This document shows, in pieces, positions 1 to 10,800 of a stretch of 64,000 bases of DNA; the stretch's first letter is position 1; each line of letters begins with the position of its first letter. The translations under genes and the position numbers were made by a program. The stretch is from Rhexocercosporidium sp. MPI-PUGE-AT-0058 (Eukaryota > Ascomycota > Leotiomycetes > Helotiales): NCBI GenBank assembly GCA_020746875.1, contig JAGTJL010000005.1:1302001-1366000 (forward strand), written 5' to 3'. Below the pieces are notes generated by a model. That model made no database searches. It was not told where the DNA came from and saw only the letters and a program-made list of their open reading frames with translations.

Positions 1-2967
1 AATCGACCGATCCTCCTATTCTGATTCGTCCCCTAGAAACGTGATGCACCTGATCTGCCAGCCAGCCTGCACCTTTCTTGAACACACCCCAGAGCCTTTC
101 CTGACTTTCAACTAGATGTCTGTCATCTCTTGGATTTTCGCTGGCTTCCACCTTGAATTGGTATTTCAAGCAGTCCTTAACTGTCACAAGGCCAGTGAGC
201 TTCCCATGGTATTCGATGAGGATCACTCGTGGCCCAATCTTGCGGAATAGTTCCATGACTGTTTCAAGCGGTAGTCGCGGATGCACAGTGACTGGTGTAG
301 GGTCTATAAAGCGACTGAAGTCGACAGAGGAAGATGCCATTGCATCGAATGTCGTCGATGAAGGTCCGGAGATTGCCGGTGTTGCAGGTACAGAGCCTCC
401 CCCTGAAGCTGGTAAACTGAAATAGCATTTTGCTGTCGAGTTGATCGACCTATCTCTCTTAACGCGATCAATAGCGTATCGTAATTCGGTCCGACCGATG
501 TACCCAACGAGTATCTTCGAAACTCTATCCTCCACTATTGGAAAGCCTTGATACTTGTCCTCGCGCAGCAGTTGCTCGAGGTTCTTCATGCTCAAGCCTG
601 TTGTAGGTAGCGCGATAACATCGCTTGTCATAACTTGTGAGACTGGGACATCGAATATATGGTCTTCCTTGTTATCCAAGAATGGGAAGCCGCTGAAATA
701 TATCATCCTATCAGCAATTCCTCCTTTCCCAAATAATTCGCTCACTGCTTTAGTGACTCCAACCACCACCATTGTTGGTAAAATGTAGGTAAGAGCTCCG
801 GTAAGCTCAAACATTATGACCACCACAGAAACTGTGATGTGCATGATGCCGCTCAGAGCAGCGGCCGCTCCAAGAAATGCGTATGTTCCGGGCGTGATGC
901 AAGGAATATCCGGCTGACATGCTGAGAAGAACACGGATGTAGGGTATGCCTCATGCAGTGCCTGCACCAGTATTCCAACCGTTCTCCCGAAAGAGGCCCC
1001 AATAGCCATTGATGGCACAAAGATACCAGCTGGAACTTTGCATCCATACGATATAATGACGAGGAATATCCGAAGGATTGTTGCTATTGTCAGAGATGCG
1101 ACCATTGCCCACCTATTCTCTCGATCGCACAGGCCATTGTAATCTTCAGCCCCTTCACACTCCAGAAATAGGATTTCCATGCTCTCTGTCATGTCAATCC
1201 GGAGGAACATGTTGGGATAGCAGATGATGGCAGTCCCAGTCGCCAATAATGTCGCTTCGAGGATAGCGTATTTGGTGAGATACTTTTTACGAAAGGCCTG
1301 CGCTCTCAAATTCCACTTGATGACGAAAGCACCGTACAAGCCTCCAAAGATACCAATGATGATGTAAAAAACCACCTCGAAAAAGTGCCATGATCGATCA
1401 TAATGGACCTGGAACATGACAAGCTGACCCGTTCTGAAAGGGTTCATAGCCGATAGCACAGCCGTGGCAACCAGGGCACAGAAATAACTCCTCCACATCG
1501 TCTTAAGCGGAAAATAGGACGACATCTCCTCGAGTGAGAACAAAACTCCGCCGATGGGGCTTCCGAAAGCTACTGCTACTCCAGCAGCGGCACACGCGCT
1601 TAAAATTTCTCGAGTCTTGGACGCACTTCTTTTATACTTCTCAAACAATCTCGAGATGACATTTCCTGTGCAGACCGCATAATGCACACTGGGACCTTCC
1701 TTGCCGACGGACAGACCAGATGCGATGGCGAGAGGCAGTGCCACTGATTTGATGACCAGAGTCCAGAATCCAAGGAAACCTTTCATAACGAAACCAGCTA
1801 TGATGCATTTGATCTCGGAAATCCCCGATCCTGCAGCATATGGAGCGAATGACCTAACCAGGCTTGCTGAGGTCAAAGCAAATATAGTCTGTTGATGTTA
1901 GTAAGAACAATGTGACCAGATGATGGGGGACTCTACTGCAAACATAATATACAAAAAATAGTTGACTAAAGCGAGGGAGCTCCACCGATGCCAATCATCG
2001 CAACCTAAGATTTGTTAGTTTCAGAGTCCCAACCAAGATTCACAGCTGTGCTTACCATTGTCTTCTCCCCAACAGCAAAAGCTCTCATTGAGGTAGAATG
2101 CCGTCTTGCAGTACCCTAACTTCACATCTGAGAGCCACTCCGTAATGATATTGAGAAACGCCGCGTTCAGTCCAATGGCCGCACCTACCCTAGATTAGCA
2201 GTGCTCTTATAAATAGGAGAGTCCGTAGCTACCGATCAAAGTAACCACTATCCATCCTTGCGCGGCCTCATATGATTCTCCAAGCTTGTACCTCCAGCCT
2301 GCATGTCCCCCTCTTTCGAAGAATCCTGCCGTCTCTTTCCGCCGTACCTTTCTCCGCAGTTGTTCTTTCGCAGCATCCTGTACCCAATCTATTGGCAAGT
2401 TGTTAGCTTGCCTTGTTGCATAGTGGTCTCGTAGTACCTATCGTAGTAAAGTCCTAATATTGCATTAGCACTATTCAGAATCATGTAGCGCTGGCAAGAT
2501 GCGCGCATTACCTCATATCTTTTGATCTTCTCAATCTCCTCATCTATCTGGTGTTCGGCGTTTGTAGGTGCAGTCGTAGTCGCAGCCTCGCCATGCTCAG
2601 CGTTCGAGATCGCGGAGGACAGCCGCGACGTAACGGTTGGACGTTGGCGCGGAGCAGGCAATAATACGGAGGATGATCGGGAGTTCATGGCCTTTTGCGA
2701 GCCAGATTCATACTCCGAGTTTGTTAAAACACCGAGACTGCCTCGATCAAGATGATGCTGCGGCTGCGAATATGAATGGATCGCACTCCCAGAGCCCAGC
2801 ACGGGTCTGGGTGCGGCCGCTAGCGCGTCGGTTTGGGAGACTTTCGTAGATACAGTACAGTAGCTAGTAGGTACTTTACTGCACCTCTCGGCTTTTTCCT
2901 CTTCCTCTTCACTCCTACAACTATGCAGACGCGCTGATATTTGAATCTGAATCCGAGTTCTTCTCAT
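1..2967 (-). CDS. CLC-family chloride channel/transporter (Gef1-like), 3' end cut by the window edge
   Basis: Voltage-gated chloride channel or Cl-/H+ exchanger of the Gef1 branch, expected in Golgi/endosome membranes. Exons on the minus strand: 2967 or 2688-2512, 2453-2438 (only 16 nt), 2388-2233, 2184-2056, 2004-1937, then 1888 to beyond base 1. Family signatures seen are GSGISE, GKEGPSVH (gating glutamate) and GSPIGGVLFSLEE, followed by two C-terminal CBS domains (about 640-470 and 310-60) separated by a Ser/Thr-rich insert. The reading frame is still open at base 1, so the extreme C-terminus is missing. The start is uncertain: ATG at 2967 gives a longer N-terminus, ATG at 2688 is the alternative. 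All splice joins restore the expected CLC sequence, for example KRYE-DFTTI-DW across the micro-exon. Family assignment is firm; the localisation is inferred from the family. Confidence 0.93.
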
Positions 2968-3246
2968 ACAAGGCAGCTAGCCATACGGAGCTGTTGCTCT
3001 ACAAGTCTTAGCATATCGCTGTGGATGCTAAGTTTCTCAGGCAGCTACGAACAGTCTCAGCATTGTTGTTCAGGGACGAGTGTCATTTCATTTCGAACGT
3101 CACCACCTCTAGATGAAATACTGCGGCCGTCATTGACTACTTTTGAATTTAAAGGATCTTGTATAAGAGTAGTCAGTATGCTAATCAGCGACCAGGTCTT
3201 GACAAACTTGCAAGTCTAAGCTCAAATCTTCGGGCTATCAGTCCCG

Positions 3247-5181
3247 TCAGGTTGAGCGAATGCTGATATCAATGCGGTAGTGCTCCTTCCCAGGGTCCCC
3301 TATCGGTACTACTCGAGCTTCAACAGACTCGGGGCCTCGTTGAATACAACACATTTCAGAAGGTGGGAGCGACGCTCTTGAGCTTGACCCTTCCCTGTCT
3401 CCCGCCCAGCAGATATTAACCCACACGGTTTCGCGAGCGTGATGGTACCCGCCCCACCAGACCAGATGAATAGCATCCCAGCTTTGCGTTGCGGATGAAT
3501 TCAAAGCTCTACCAAGTATCTGTCCGTCAAATTTTACGTGTCCAGTGAATGGCTCATCGTCATCTTTCAGGAATCTTAGGTTTGAGAGATCCCATGTTTC
3601 CTCTGGGGATATCTCTATTATCGCATCGTGCAGCGACACATTCGAGCACAGCGGACTGCTCAACTGGACACTTTCGACATGACAGGTCTCTGTGAAAGTC
3701 ATTGTTTCGGATGTCATCTTGGTGACTACATAACCATTGACCTTTTTATTCCAGCGGAATAAATCCTCCCATTGGCAACTCTTCAGTCTCACAAACAAGT
3801 CAGGGCCAACCTTTTTCAGCGCCATATATGTGCCGTCCAAGGGAGACTCTTCTTCGTAGCAGAGCAGTGGAAGAACATAGCAACCACTCTCAAAGTTCAC
3901 CCGTAACTTCATCTGCGAGAAAAGTATCCCATTGTTCGTCATCGAGAATGCAATATTACGCCGAAAAACGGCAGTACGCAGTACAAGTCTGCCACAATTG
4001 GCGAAACCACCTGCGGATTCTGCTAGCAGACCGCAGTAAGGATTTTGTGTCACTGGCAAGTGGCCGGCATTTTCCCCTCCTTCGACGGGGTGGGTAGAAT
4101 GTATCCCTTCCATGGGGTATGATTGAGTTGTCTCTGGATGACCCCAAGCAAAAATCGAGAGGTCGTTGGATCGTTTGATGATTTCTTCCTGCAAGCGCAA
4201 GAAGGCCTTCGATCCTTCACCATATAACAGAGGCATATTGACATCGAATATTCCCATCAGGCAGTACGCGAGATCTTCTGGCTTCGTCGTCTCTCTACTC
4301 GCCGCCCATGACATCTTTTTGGCCACCGATATATTAGTGAGACTACTCGCATCGACTAGAACCCTCTCGTCGATTCCCGAAATACGAGCAACGAGGCTAA
4401 GCAAATTTGAGTCGACCTTAGCCCCGATATAAATCCAGCGACAGTTATAAAAGCGGACATTGCGAGGTGCAATCAATTCCTGGAGACACCAGCCGCGGGT
4501 GAACCATTTGCACCTAGACATGCGATTTTCTAAGTTGCTGGTTGGTGGTAAGTCCGCAAGGTAAGCGATGCAGACCTCAGCATTTTCATACCATTGAAAC
4601 ATCGAGTTGATCGCTTCACTTAGTTCGGCACTGCTTGACTTCTTAATGCAACATGTGTCCACCCAAATATAGTCCAAGCCGAGTTCTCGAGCGACCTCGC
4701 ACGTTTTCACTATTTTCGAATAACCAAATTTGTTCCTTGCGGAATGAGATGTGTTCAAAACGATGCTTTCCATCTCTTCGTAGGAAATCTCATGTCCATC
4801 GGTCCATGTATGAGACAAGATGGCGTACTCGGGAATTTGACCCGGAAGAAAGCTCTCCAACCTCAGAGTAGACGTCTGGATCAGTCGTAGAGCAATGTCA
4901 GAAGGAAATTGATGTGTCCCAGACAATAATGCCGGTGCTGGACTAGAATTTATATGCTTTGGGTTCGTACTGGGTGTAGGTAGGTCAGATACATGATTGA
5001 TATAATAAGGCTTAGAGCAATCTTTTTTGATCATTGATGTTGTTAGCTCGGGGGGCTGAATGATAAAGAAGCTGCCGGACGCGTAACCATTCAGATTGAA
5101 CCTTACAGCAACACGCACACCGAGCGGGGTCAGCCCAAGGCGCTTTTGTTGGCAGTTTCTCTGACCCGTTCTGTGCTGCAT
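3247..5181 (-). CDS. HET-domain (heterokaryon incompatibility) protein
   Basis: Intronless gene for a 644-residue protein. HET motifs appear in the usual order: YAILSHTW (119-126), YIWVDTCCI (171-179), WFTRGWCLQELIAP (226-239) and a region ending LAYCLMGIFDVNMPLLYGEG (304-323). HET domains act in fungal non-self recognition and can trigger cell death after hyphal fusion; which partner this one senses cannot be told from sequence. About 95 residues precede the place where many HET proteins start (RLIQTSTLRLESF), so the true start may be internal. The 300-residue C-terminus has no repeat (WD40, ankyrin, NACHT) that I recognise. It is divergent from the Hsp70-like gene; the start codons are 272 bp apart. 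Confidence 0.93.
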   Translation of the reverse strand: MQHRTGQRNCQQKRLGLTPLGVRVAVRFNLNGYASGSFFIIQPPELTTSMIKKDCSKPYYINHVSDLPTPSTNPKHINSSPAPALLSGTHQFPSDIALRLIQTSTLRLESFLPGQIPEYAILSHTWTDGHEISYEEMESIVLNTSHSARNKFGYSKIVKTCEVARELGLDYIWVDTCCIKKSSSAELSEAINSMFQWYENAEVCIAYLADLPPTSNLENRMSRCKWFTRGWCLQELIAPRNVRFYNCRWIYIGAKVDSNLLSLVARISGIDERVLVDASSLTNISVAKKMSWAASRETTKPEDLAYCLMGIFDVNMPLLYGEGSKAFLRLQEEIIKRSNDLSIFAWGHPETTQSYPMEGIHSTHPVEGGENAGHLPVTQNPYCGLLAESAGGFANCGRLVLRTAVFRRNIAFSMTNNGILFSQMKLRVNFESGCYVLPLLCYEEESPLDGTYMALKKVGPDLFVRLKSCQWEDLFRWNKKVNGYVVTKMTSETMTFTETCHVESVQLSSPLCSNVSLHDAIIEISPEETWDLSNLRFLKDDDEPFTGHVKFDGQILGRALNSSATQSWDAIHLVWWGGYHHARETVWVNICWAGDREGSSSRASLPPSEMCCIQRGPESVEARVVPIGDPGKEHYRIDISIRST

Positions 5182-5453
5182 TGCAGTAGCGTGGTCAAGA
5201 GGTATTTCACTCGTTGTTCTTGTTCTTTGATTTGCTGAATTTTCCAGTCATCAGCTCAGCCTTACTTCTGCCTGAAAGCCACAAGAACTGGAGTAAATGG
5301 CAATGACGCACCTCGATTTTGGGCTGTGTATTTGACTTCTCCTATTCCCATCGGGATCTCTTAAGTTGCTTCCATTTCCAATTACTGCTGTATTTCAAGC
5401 GGCAATCACCGCTAAAGCTCCTGGGCGAAGTCCTACGAAGCTGCTTTTTGACT

Positions 5454-7557
5454 ATGACCATGGCGGACAAACAGCCAAAGTACTCAGCCTCGCGACATTA
5501 CCGGAAGCATCAAACACACATTGATGGTGGGGAAAGCAGCAAAGCAAGCACCGCTAGACAACCAGAAGCGTCGTTACCGAGAACCTCAAAATATGAAAAG
5601 TCGAAGGAGAAAAACCCAGAAGGCGGCAAGGCACGCGTTGGGGGTGACACTTTTCGCAACCGAGGCGGCCAAACCATTAAATCCCTTGACGAAGGCATTC
5701 GCAACATGGATATCCGAGAGGAGGGTAAATGGACAGAGTGGAGTGATTGCGAAAAACCTGATCGCAGCAATCTACTCGGAAAGGGGGAGAAGGATGCACA
5801 TAGTCGTCATAGCATGCTCCTTGTTGTGGACCTGAACAGCAGAAGCCCAGTAGCAGCTTTTACCGCCCATTCCCTTGGATATCCCAAAATCGCTTACATT
5901 CCTGCGCTCGAAATAATGTCGAAGACTACAGAAAAATCCCTATTGAGAACTGAATACGATGACGGCAAGCCAGCTGCCTCCGATGCCGACATGAACTGGA
6001 CTCGGAAGTTCTTATCTTGCTGCAGAATGTACCTGCAGTCGACGATCAGCCTTCCTCTAGAAGATATTTTGATAGAGTTCTCGTTCACCGCTCGGAGTGA
6101 TGCTTCAGATAGAAGCAAAGCAATGCTATTGGAGGCTGTCAAAGCCGCCAACTTCAAAATCAGAACAGAGGATGTGATCCAGGTAATCCCCAGCGTTGAA
6201 GCGGTAGCCATTGAGACCGTTCGCCACCTCTTGATGAAACGATCTGAAAGCGGTCCTTCAAGTCCTGACTCGGAATCACAAAAGACGTATCACATCTTGG
6301 TTTTGCATTATGATGGGGACGTGGTTGAAATCCAATCATACTCTGTCTCTGCAGTTACTGCTATGAAGTCTGTTACCTCGGGATTCCGCATGGAAGAGCT
6401 CACCTATGGTCAAATAGTAGATCATGGGAAATTAGTCAACGAACACTTTACCGAATGGTTGAAAGACCACTATCCGACTGTGGATCCTTCCACCTCGAAA
6501 AGCAGCACAGGTGGAGGCCTTATGGACGAGTTTGCTAATCTACGTCGATGCCACAACCCAGGGCAGATAGAGTGGCATCACCTTACGATTGCCAAGCAGA
6601 CGCGCAAGGATAAGTCAGAAGACCAAGTTTCTGAGGTCTGGCTTGAAGATCAGCACATGAGTCAGTTCTTTGACCAAGCGACGGAGTCCTTAATTCAGAG
6701 CTTGGACGACCACCAAGCTCGCGTTAATCAAGTCAAAAAGACATTTAATGAAGTGATCTACGGAGGAGCTCAGGGGAGTTCACGATATGTAGAGGCAGCT
6801 CTTAAAGACTGGGGAATTGGCACCGGCATTATCAACACCAACCTTCAGGTGTTCAATATGTCTCCGGGGGGCTATACCAGTGTTCAAGCAAGGTAAGTCA
6901 ATTACACACATGTTGGAAATTCTGTGTCTGATTCATCCACCCTATAGTCCAGATATGATCATCCGAGGAGCAGTCCATGGTAGCTACCCAGGTGTTGAGG
7001 TAGTCGCTCGGTCTCGTGCGCACTATGGATATATACTTGCGAGACGATTTCGAAATGAAGATCCAGAGTGGAGTCGTTATGAAGACCCTTGGGATAATAC
7101 AGACCGGTGCAGTGTCAATGTCAGCTGGCATGTGCGGAAGGTAAGAGCCAGTTCTCGAGGCATCGCAAACTGGCTGACCTGATCCCAGAACCAGCTTCTC
7201 GACTCCCACGCCAATATCACTCAAGATGCCAGTCAAGTCTTGAGCGTAGGCGAGGCGGGTCTGAGGAGCCAATTGGATCTCTATAGATGTGAGCTCGACC
7301 ATCCCCCCCGATGGACTCGTACTCTCCAAGATACTCCTGATCCAAACGTGACGTTCGTCGGTACCGTCAATGTCGAGTTTACCGAGGCAGATTTACTAGA
7401 TGCGCAGTCTAGAGTATGCGAGGATGGGATAGAAAGGCGACTTTTTCAAATCAGAATCAAAGTGCTGTGTGGCCATTACACACGGACGCTTCGTGTGACT
7501 GTGACATCACGCGATGGAAGCAGGCATCTCGGTAGAGCGGTGTTGCGATACGAGTAA
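5454..7557 (+). CDS. Degenerate Hsp70/HSPA12-like actin-fold protein
   Basis: Exons 5454-6892, 6948-7140 and 7189-7557; both introns (55 and 48 nt) are in phase. I chose the ATG at 5454; in-frame sequence continues to 5319 without another ATG. The first ~120 residues are charged and probably disordered. After that the order of elements resembles fungal Hsp70-like proteins: VVDLNSRSPVAAF (phosphate-1 position), VIPSVEAVAIETV, ILVLHYDGDVVEIQSY (phosphate-2 position), VIYGGAQGSSRYVEAAL, a DMIIRGAVHG segment and RSRAHYGYILARRF. The usual DxGTT and DxGGGT nucleotide-binding motifs are not preserved, so ATPase activity is doubtful. It is probably a lineage-specific chaperone-like protein. It shares its promoter with the HET gene, which may hint at a common role; that link is inference. 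Confidence 0.7.
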
Positions 7558-7868
7558 AAGGAAGCTTGAAAATGGCAGACTGTAACGGATTGGTGTACAT
7601 ATTTGCCATTTTCCTTGGAAATTCTCACTGTTCATGTCGGAACTTGCAGTTTCTTTGAGCAGAGAGAGCCAAGCCCCATCACTTCCTGAAAATTTCTGGT
7701 CAGACCTGGGCTCGGCTACACTCTGTTCTAGGCAGAAACGGTATTTGCAATTCTCGGGTATATTTCACTTGTTTCGTTGACATAAGCGAGCTTTGTGAGA
7801 GAGAATCTTGTCAAATACGGCGTCAATGTAGATGTGGAACTAGCGACTAATTGCGAATAAATCAATGC
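7558..7868. other. Intergenic, convergent
   Basis: About 310 bp between the 3' ends of the Hsp70-like gene and the ABC transporter pseudogene. No coding sequence, repeat or RNA gene seen. Confidence 0.6.
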
Positions 7869-10800
7869 TTACCCATAAGAGCGCAGTATCCATAGTTTAA
7901 GCTCGAATTTCTTGTTTATTTCTCTATGCTTTGTTCCCAACCAGCCACAGCTCACTATACCTCTCCCACCTTTGCTCAGCGACAACTCCATCGGCGGACC
8001 CTTCTCGACAACCTCCCCCTTCTCCATAATAACAACAGTGTCAAAGCCCATGATCATTTCTAATCGATGACTAGCTATTACAATCGTGTAATTTTCGAAT
8101 TCTGTACGAATAATTCTCTGCATGGTTCGGTCCGTGTCCTGGTCTACACTCGAACTTACCTCATATTTGAAGCACCGGGCCTTCTCGCCGAACTCGGCGA
8201 TTCGTTCTTGTGCTAGAAGACGTGCTCGTAAGACCGCACGCGCAAGACTGAAGAGCTGCTTTTGCCCAGCGGATAGCGTCTCGGATGACATACCAGGGTG
8301 AGGCCATCACGATCTGCAACAAAGATTGCAGTCCTACTGTTTCCAGCACTTCTTGACAGTCTCATTCAGTTGAAGTTTCACAGGGGTCCAGGTTGGCTTG
8401 CAAGGAAGTCCCATCAGGGAGGAATACGGGGTCTTGTGGGACGGCGATTGTGCGCTGACGGGGAATTTGGCGGCCGATCTTGTGGAGTGGGATGGAATGT
8501 ATTGTTATGTTTCTCAGCTGTTGAAGCGAGAGGGTTGAAAATCTTGAGGAGGAGGATGGTGGATGATTTGCCGCTGTTGAGGCAGGTTAGCAGGACCTTT
8601 ATAAAGGGCTGGACACCTGAATGAGGTACTTTCCACTACTGCCGCATATTGCCACTTTCTCGCTGGGCGCTATGGATAAAGTTATGTTACTGATTGTGAG
8701 GTGAGGGGAGCTTGCGCTCCCACTCCCGCTTTCCTCGCATAAGCCTCCCGTCCAATCAACGTCAACATCACTGAATATTGTCAGTATGGGATCACTACTC
8801 TGAACGGTGGTCAGATCTATAAGATACTAAATACCCTTAATCTCGATGCTACCTTTCAGCGGCCATTCACGAGGCGCGGTCACGTCCTCTGTGCCGAGTT
8901 TCTCGGACACAACTTTGTCACTGAAGGTCTTCAGTGTGCTAATACACGTTTCCCGTTAGCACCGTTATCAGATTGTTTGAGCATTTTCGAAATCAATTAT
9001 TCGACGCAACATGGAAGAAACAGGGACCCGGAGTATTGGGCATGATAGAAGGGTAGCTTAATAGAGCGGACTCTTAGCTTCCAGGTCTAGCAATCTGATT
9101 TGCGGAGATGTGCGAGGGTAAAACTTATATATCCCCCAAAGTGTTCCAACCAGGAACAGGTAGGTGTTAATGAGGTACGGAGACGATATGGCGATGACAG
9201 TCGCGACTCCAATGCAACTAGCAAGAATGACAGATGTGTTTAACAAGGCCGATGGGAGTGACCCATCAATCAACGTCATGTCTTGAGAAAATAAGTTCGT
9301 TACGACTCCAGTGTTAGTGGTGGTGAAGAGTTGAGGAGGCGCGTTGATCACCGTTGCCAGTGCTTCCTTGTGAATCCTCGAACCTAGGACTTGGATAGTG
9401 GCTATCAATATAGCCATGCAGACTGGAAAGAGGTAAAACAGCGTTGAACTTGAAACCATGCGTATACTCCGATATAGAATGGATTCGAGTGAGTAGGGTG
9501 AGCAGATATAATATCCTCAGACTAGAACTTGAGCCATATGATATTGAAGTTGGCGAAGAATCCCCACCGAGAGATAAGGTTGCTATGGCTGCGATGTTCC
9601 ATTTGCTAACCGAGAAAAATAGTGTTGACACACTGTGCCATCCCCTAAAATTCGATCTTGTTCGCTTTTGGGACTCGACTCCACTGTCTGTGACGCAAGA
9701 ACTTGAGACTTCTGGACGACAACCACGGGAGTATATTTGTTGAGCGAGTAACTATCGTCGGAATTTATGTTGCTGTGCTCCTTGATTCCGAGGCCGTCTA
9801 CATATCTCGTTTGGTTGTCCATGAGGTCCTGGAATGTACCCTGCTCTACTATTCTGCCATCCGCACCAAGAGCAATGATCTGATCTGCATAAGGTAAATG
9901 CCTGACTGAATGCGTACAAAGTACTGGGTTACGTTCCCCATCAAATTAGGCCAGCAGGTAAGAATACATGATTGAAGACATGATGCTCTGTATCGGCATC
10001 GAGTCCGCTCAGAATATCATCGAACACGAGAAAACTGGAATCGACATACAAAGCCCGAGCAATGCAAACCCAACTCTTCCGTCCACCGCTCAGCGTGATG
10101 TCCTTGCTGCCTACGTTTGTTTGGTCTCCCTGGGGCAATCCTGCTAAGTCGGTGACGAGCATGGAGGCATTGATGACCTCGTTGTATCGTGCTTAGTCAA
10201 AGGCCGAAAATCCGATGATATCTTGACGTATCGTGGTATTCGACAGGTAAGGTGTTTGATCGCAAAAGGCAGCCTTCCCAAGCAGTGAGGTAATTGTCAC
10301 CTCTCCCTGTGCAAAAGGAGCCTCGCCTAAGATGACCTTGCACAATGTTGACTGCCAGATGCAACAGGACCAACATTAACAGTCAAGCGGAATGTGAGGA
10401 TACCGAGGTTAAAATTTTGAATAACTGCTTTATCTTATTCCATCCAAAATTACCGCCGTTTGTTTTCATCGCCGAGCCGTGTAGAGACATGTTTTCTTTG
10501 TGGATACCAGGAGCAACGATGTTCTCTCCAGAACGTACTGGTGCCGAAGTGCTGAAGTCAACCTCGGAACCTTTTGTCGTGCAATATAGGTATGCGCACG
10601 TCCTTGCCTAGCCTACGTAAGCAGGGCCAGTTATAGGGGCAGTTGCGTACAGCGCCTCTTCCTAGAATTAGACACTTTTGCCACTACTTTAAGAGCCATG
10701 CCTACCGTCGATTAGAGCTTTGCATGACACCTTTTCTAGAAAGACCTGTATGCGGGCTAGGCAAGTGAAAGAGGGCTCTCTAAGAACTTAACATTTTCTT

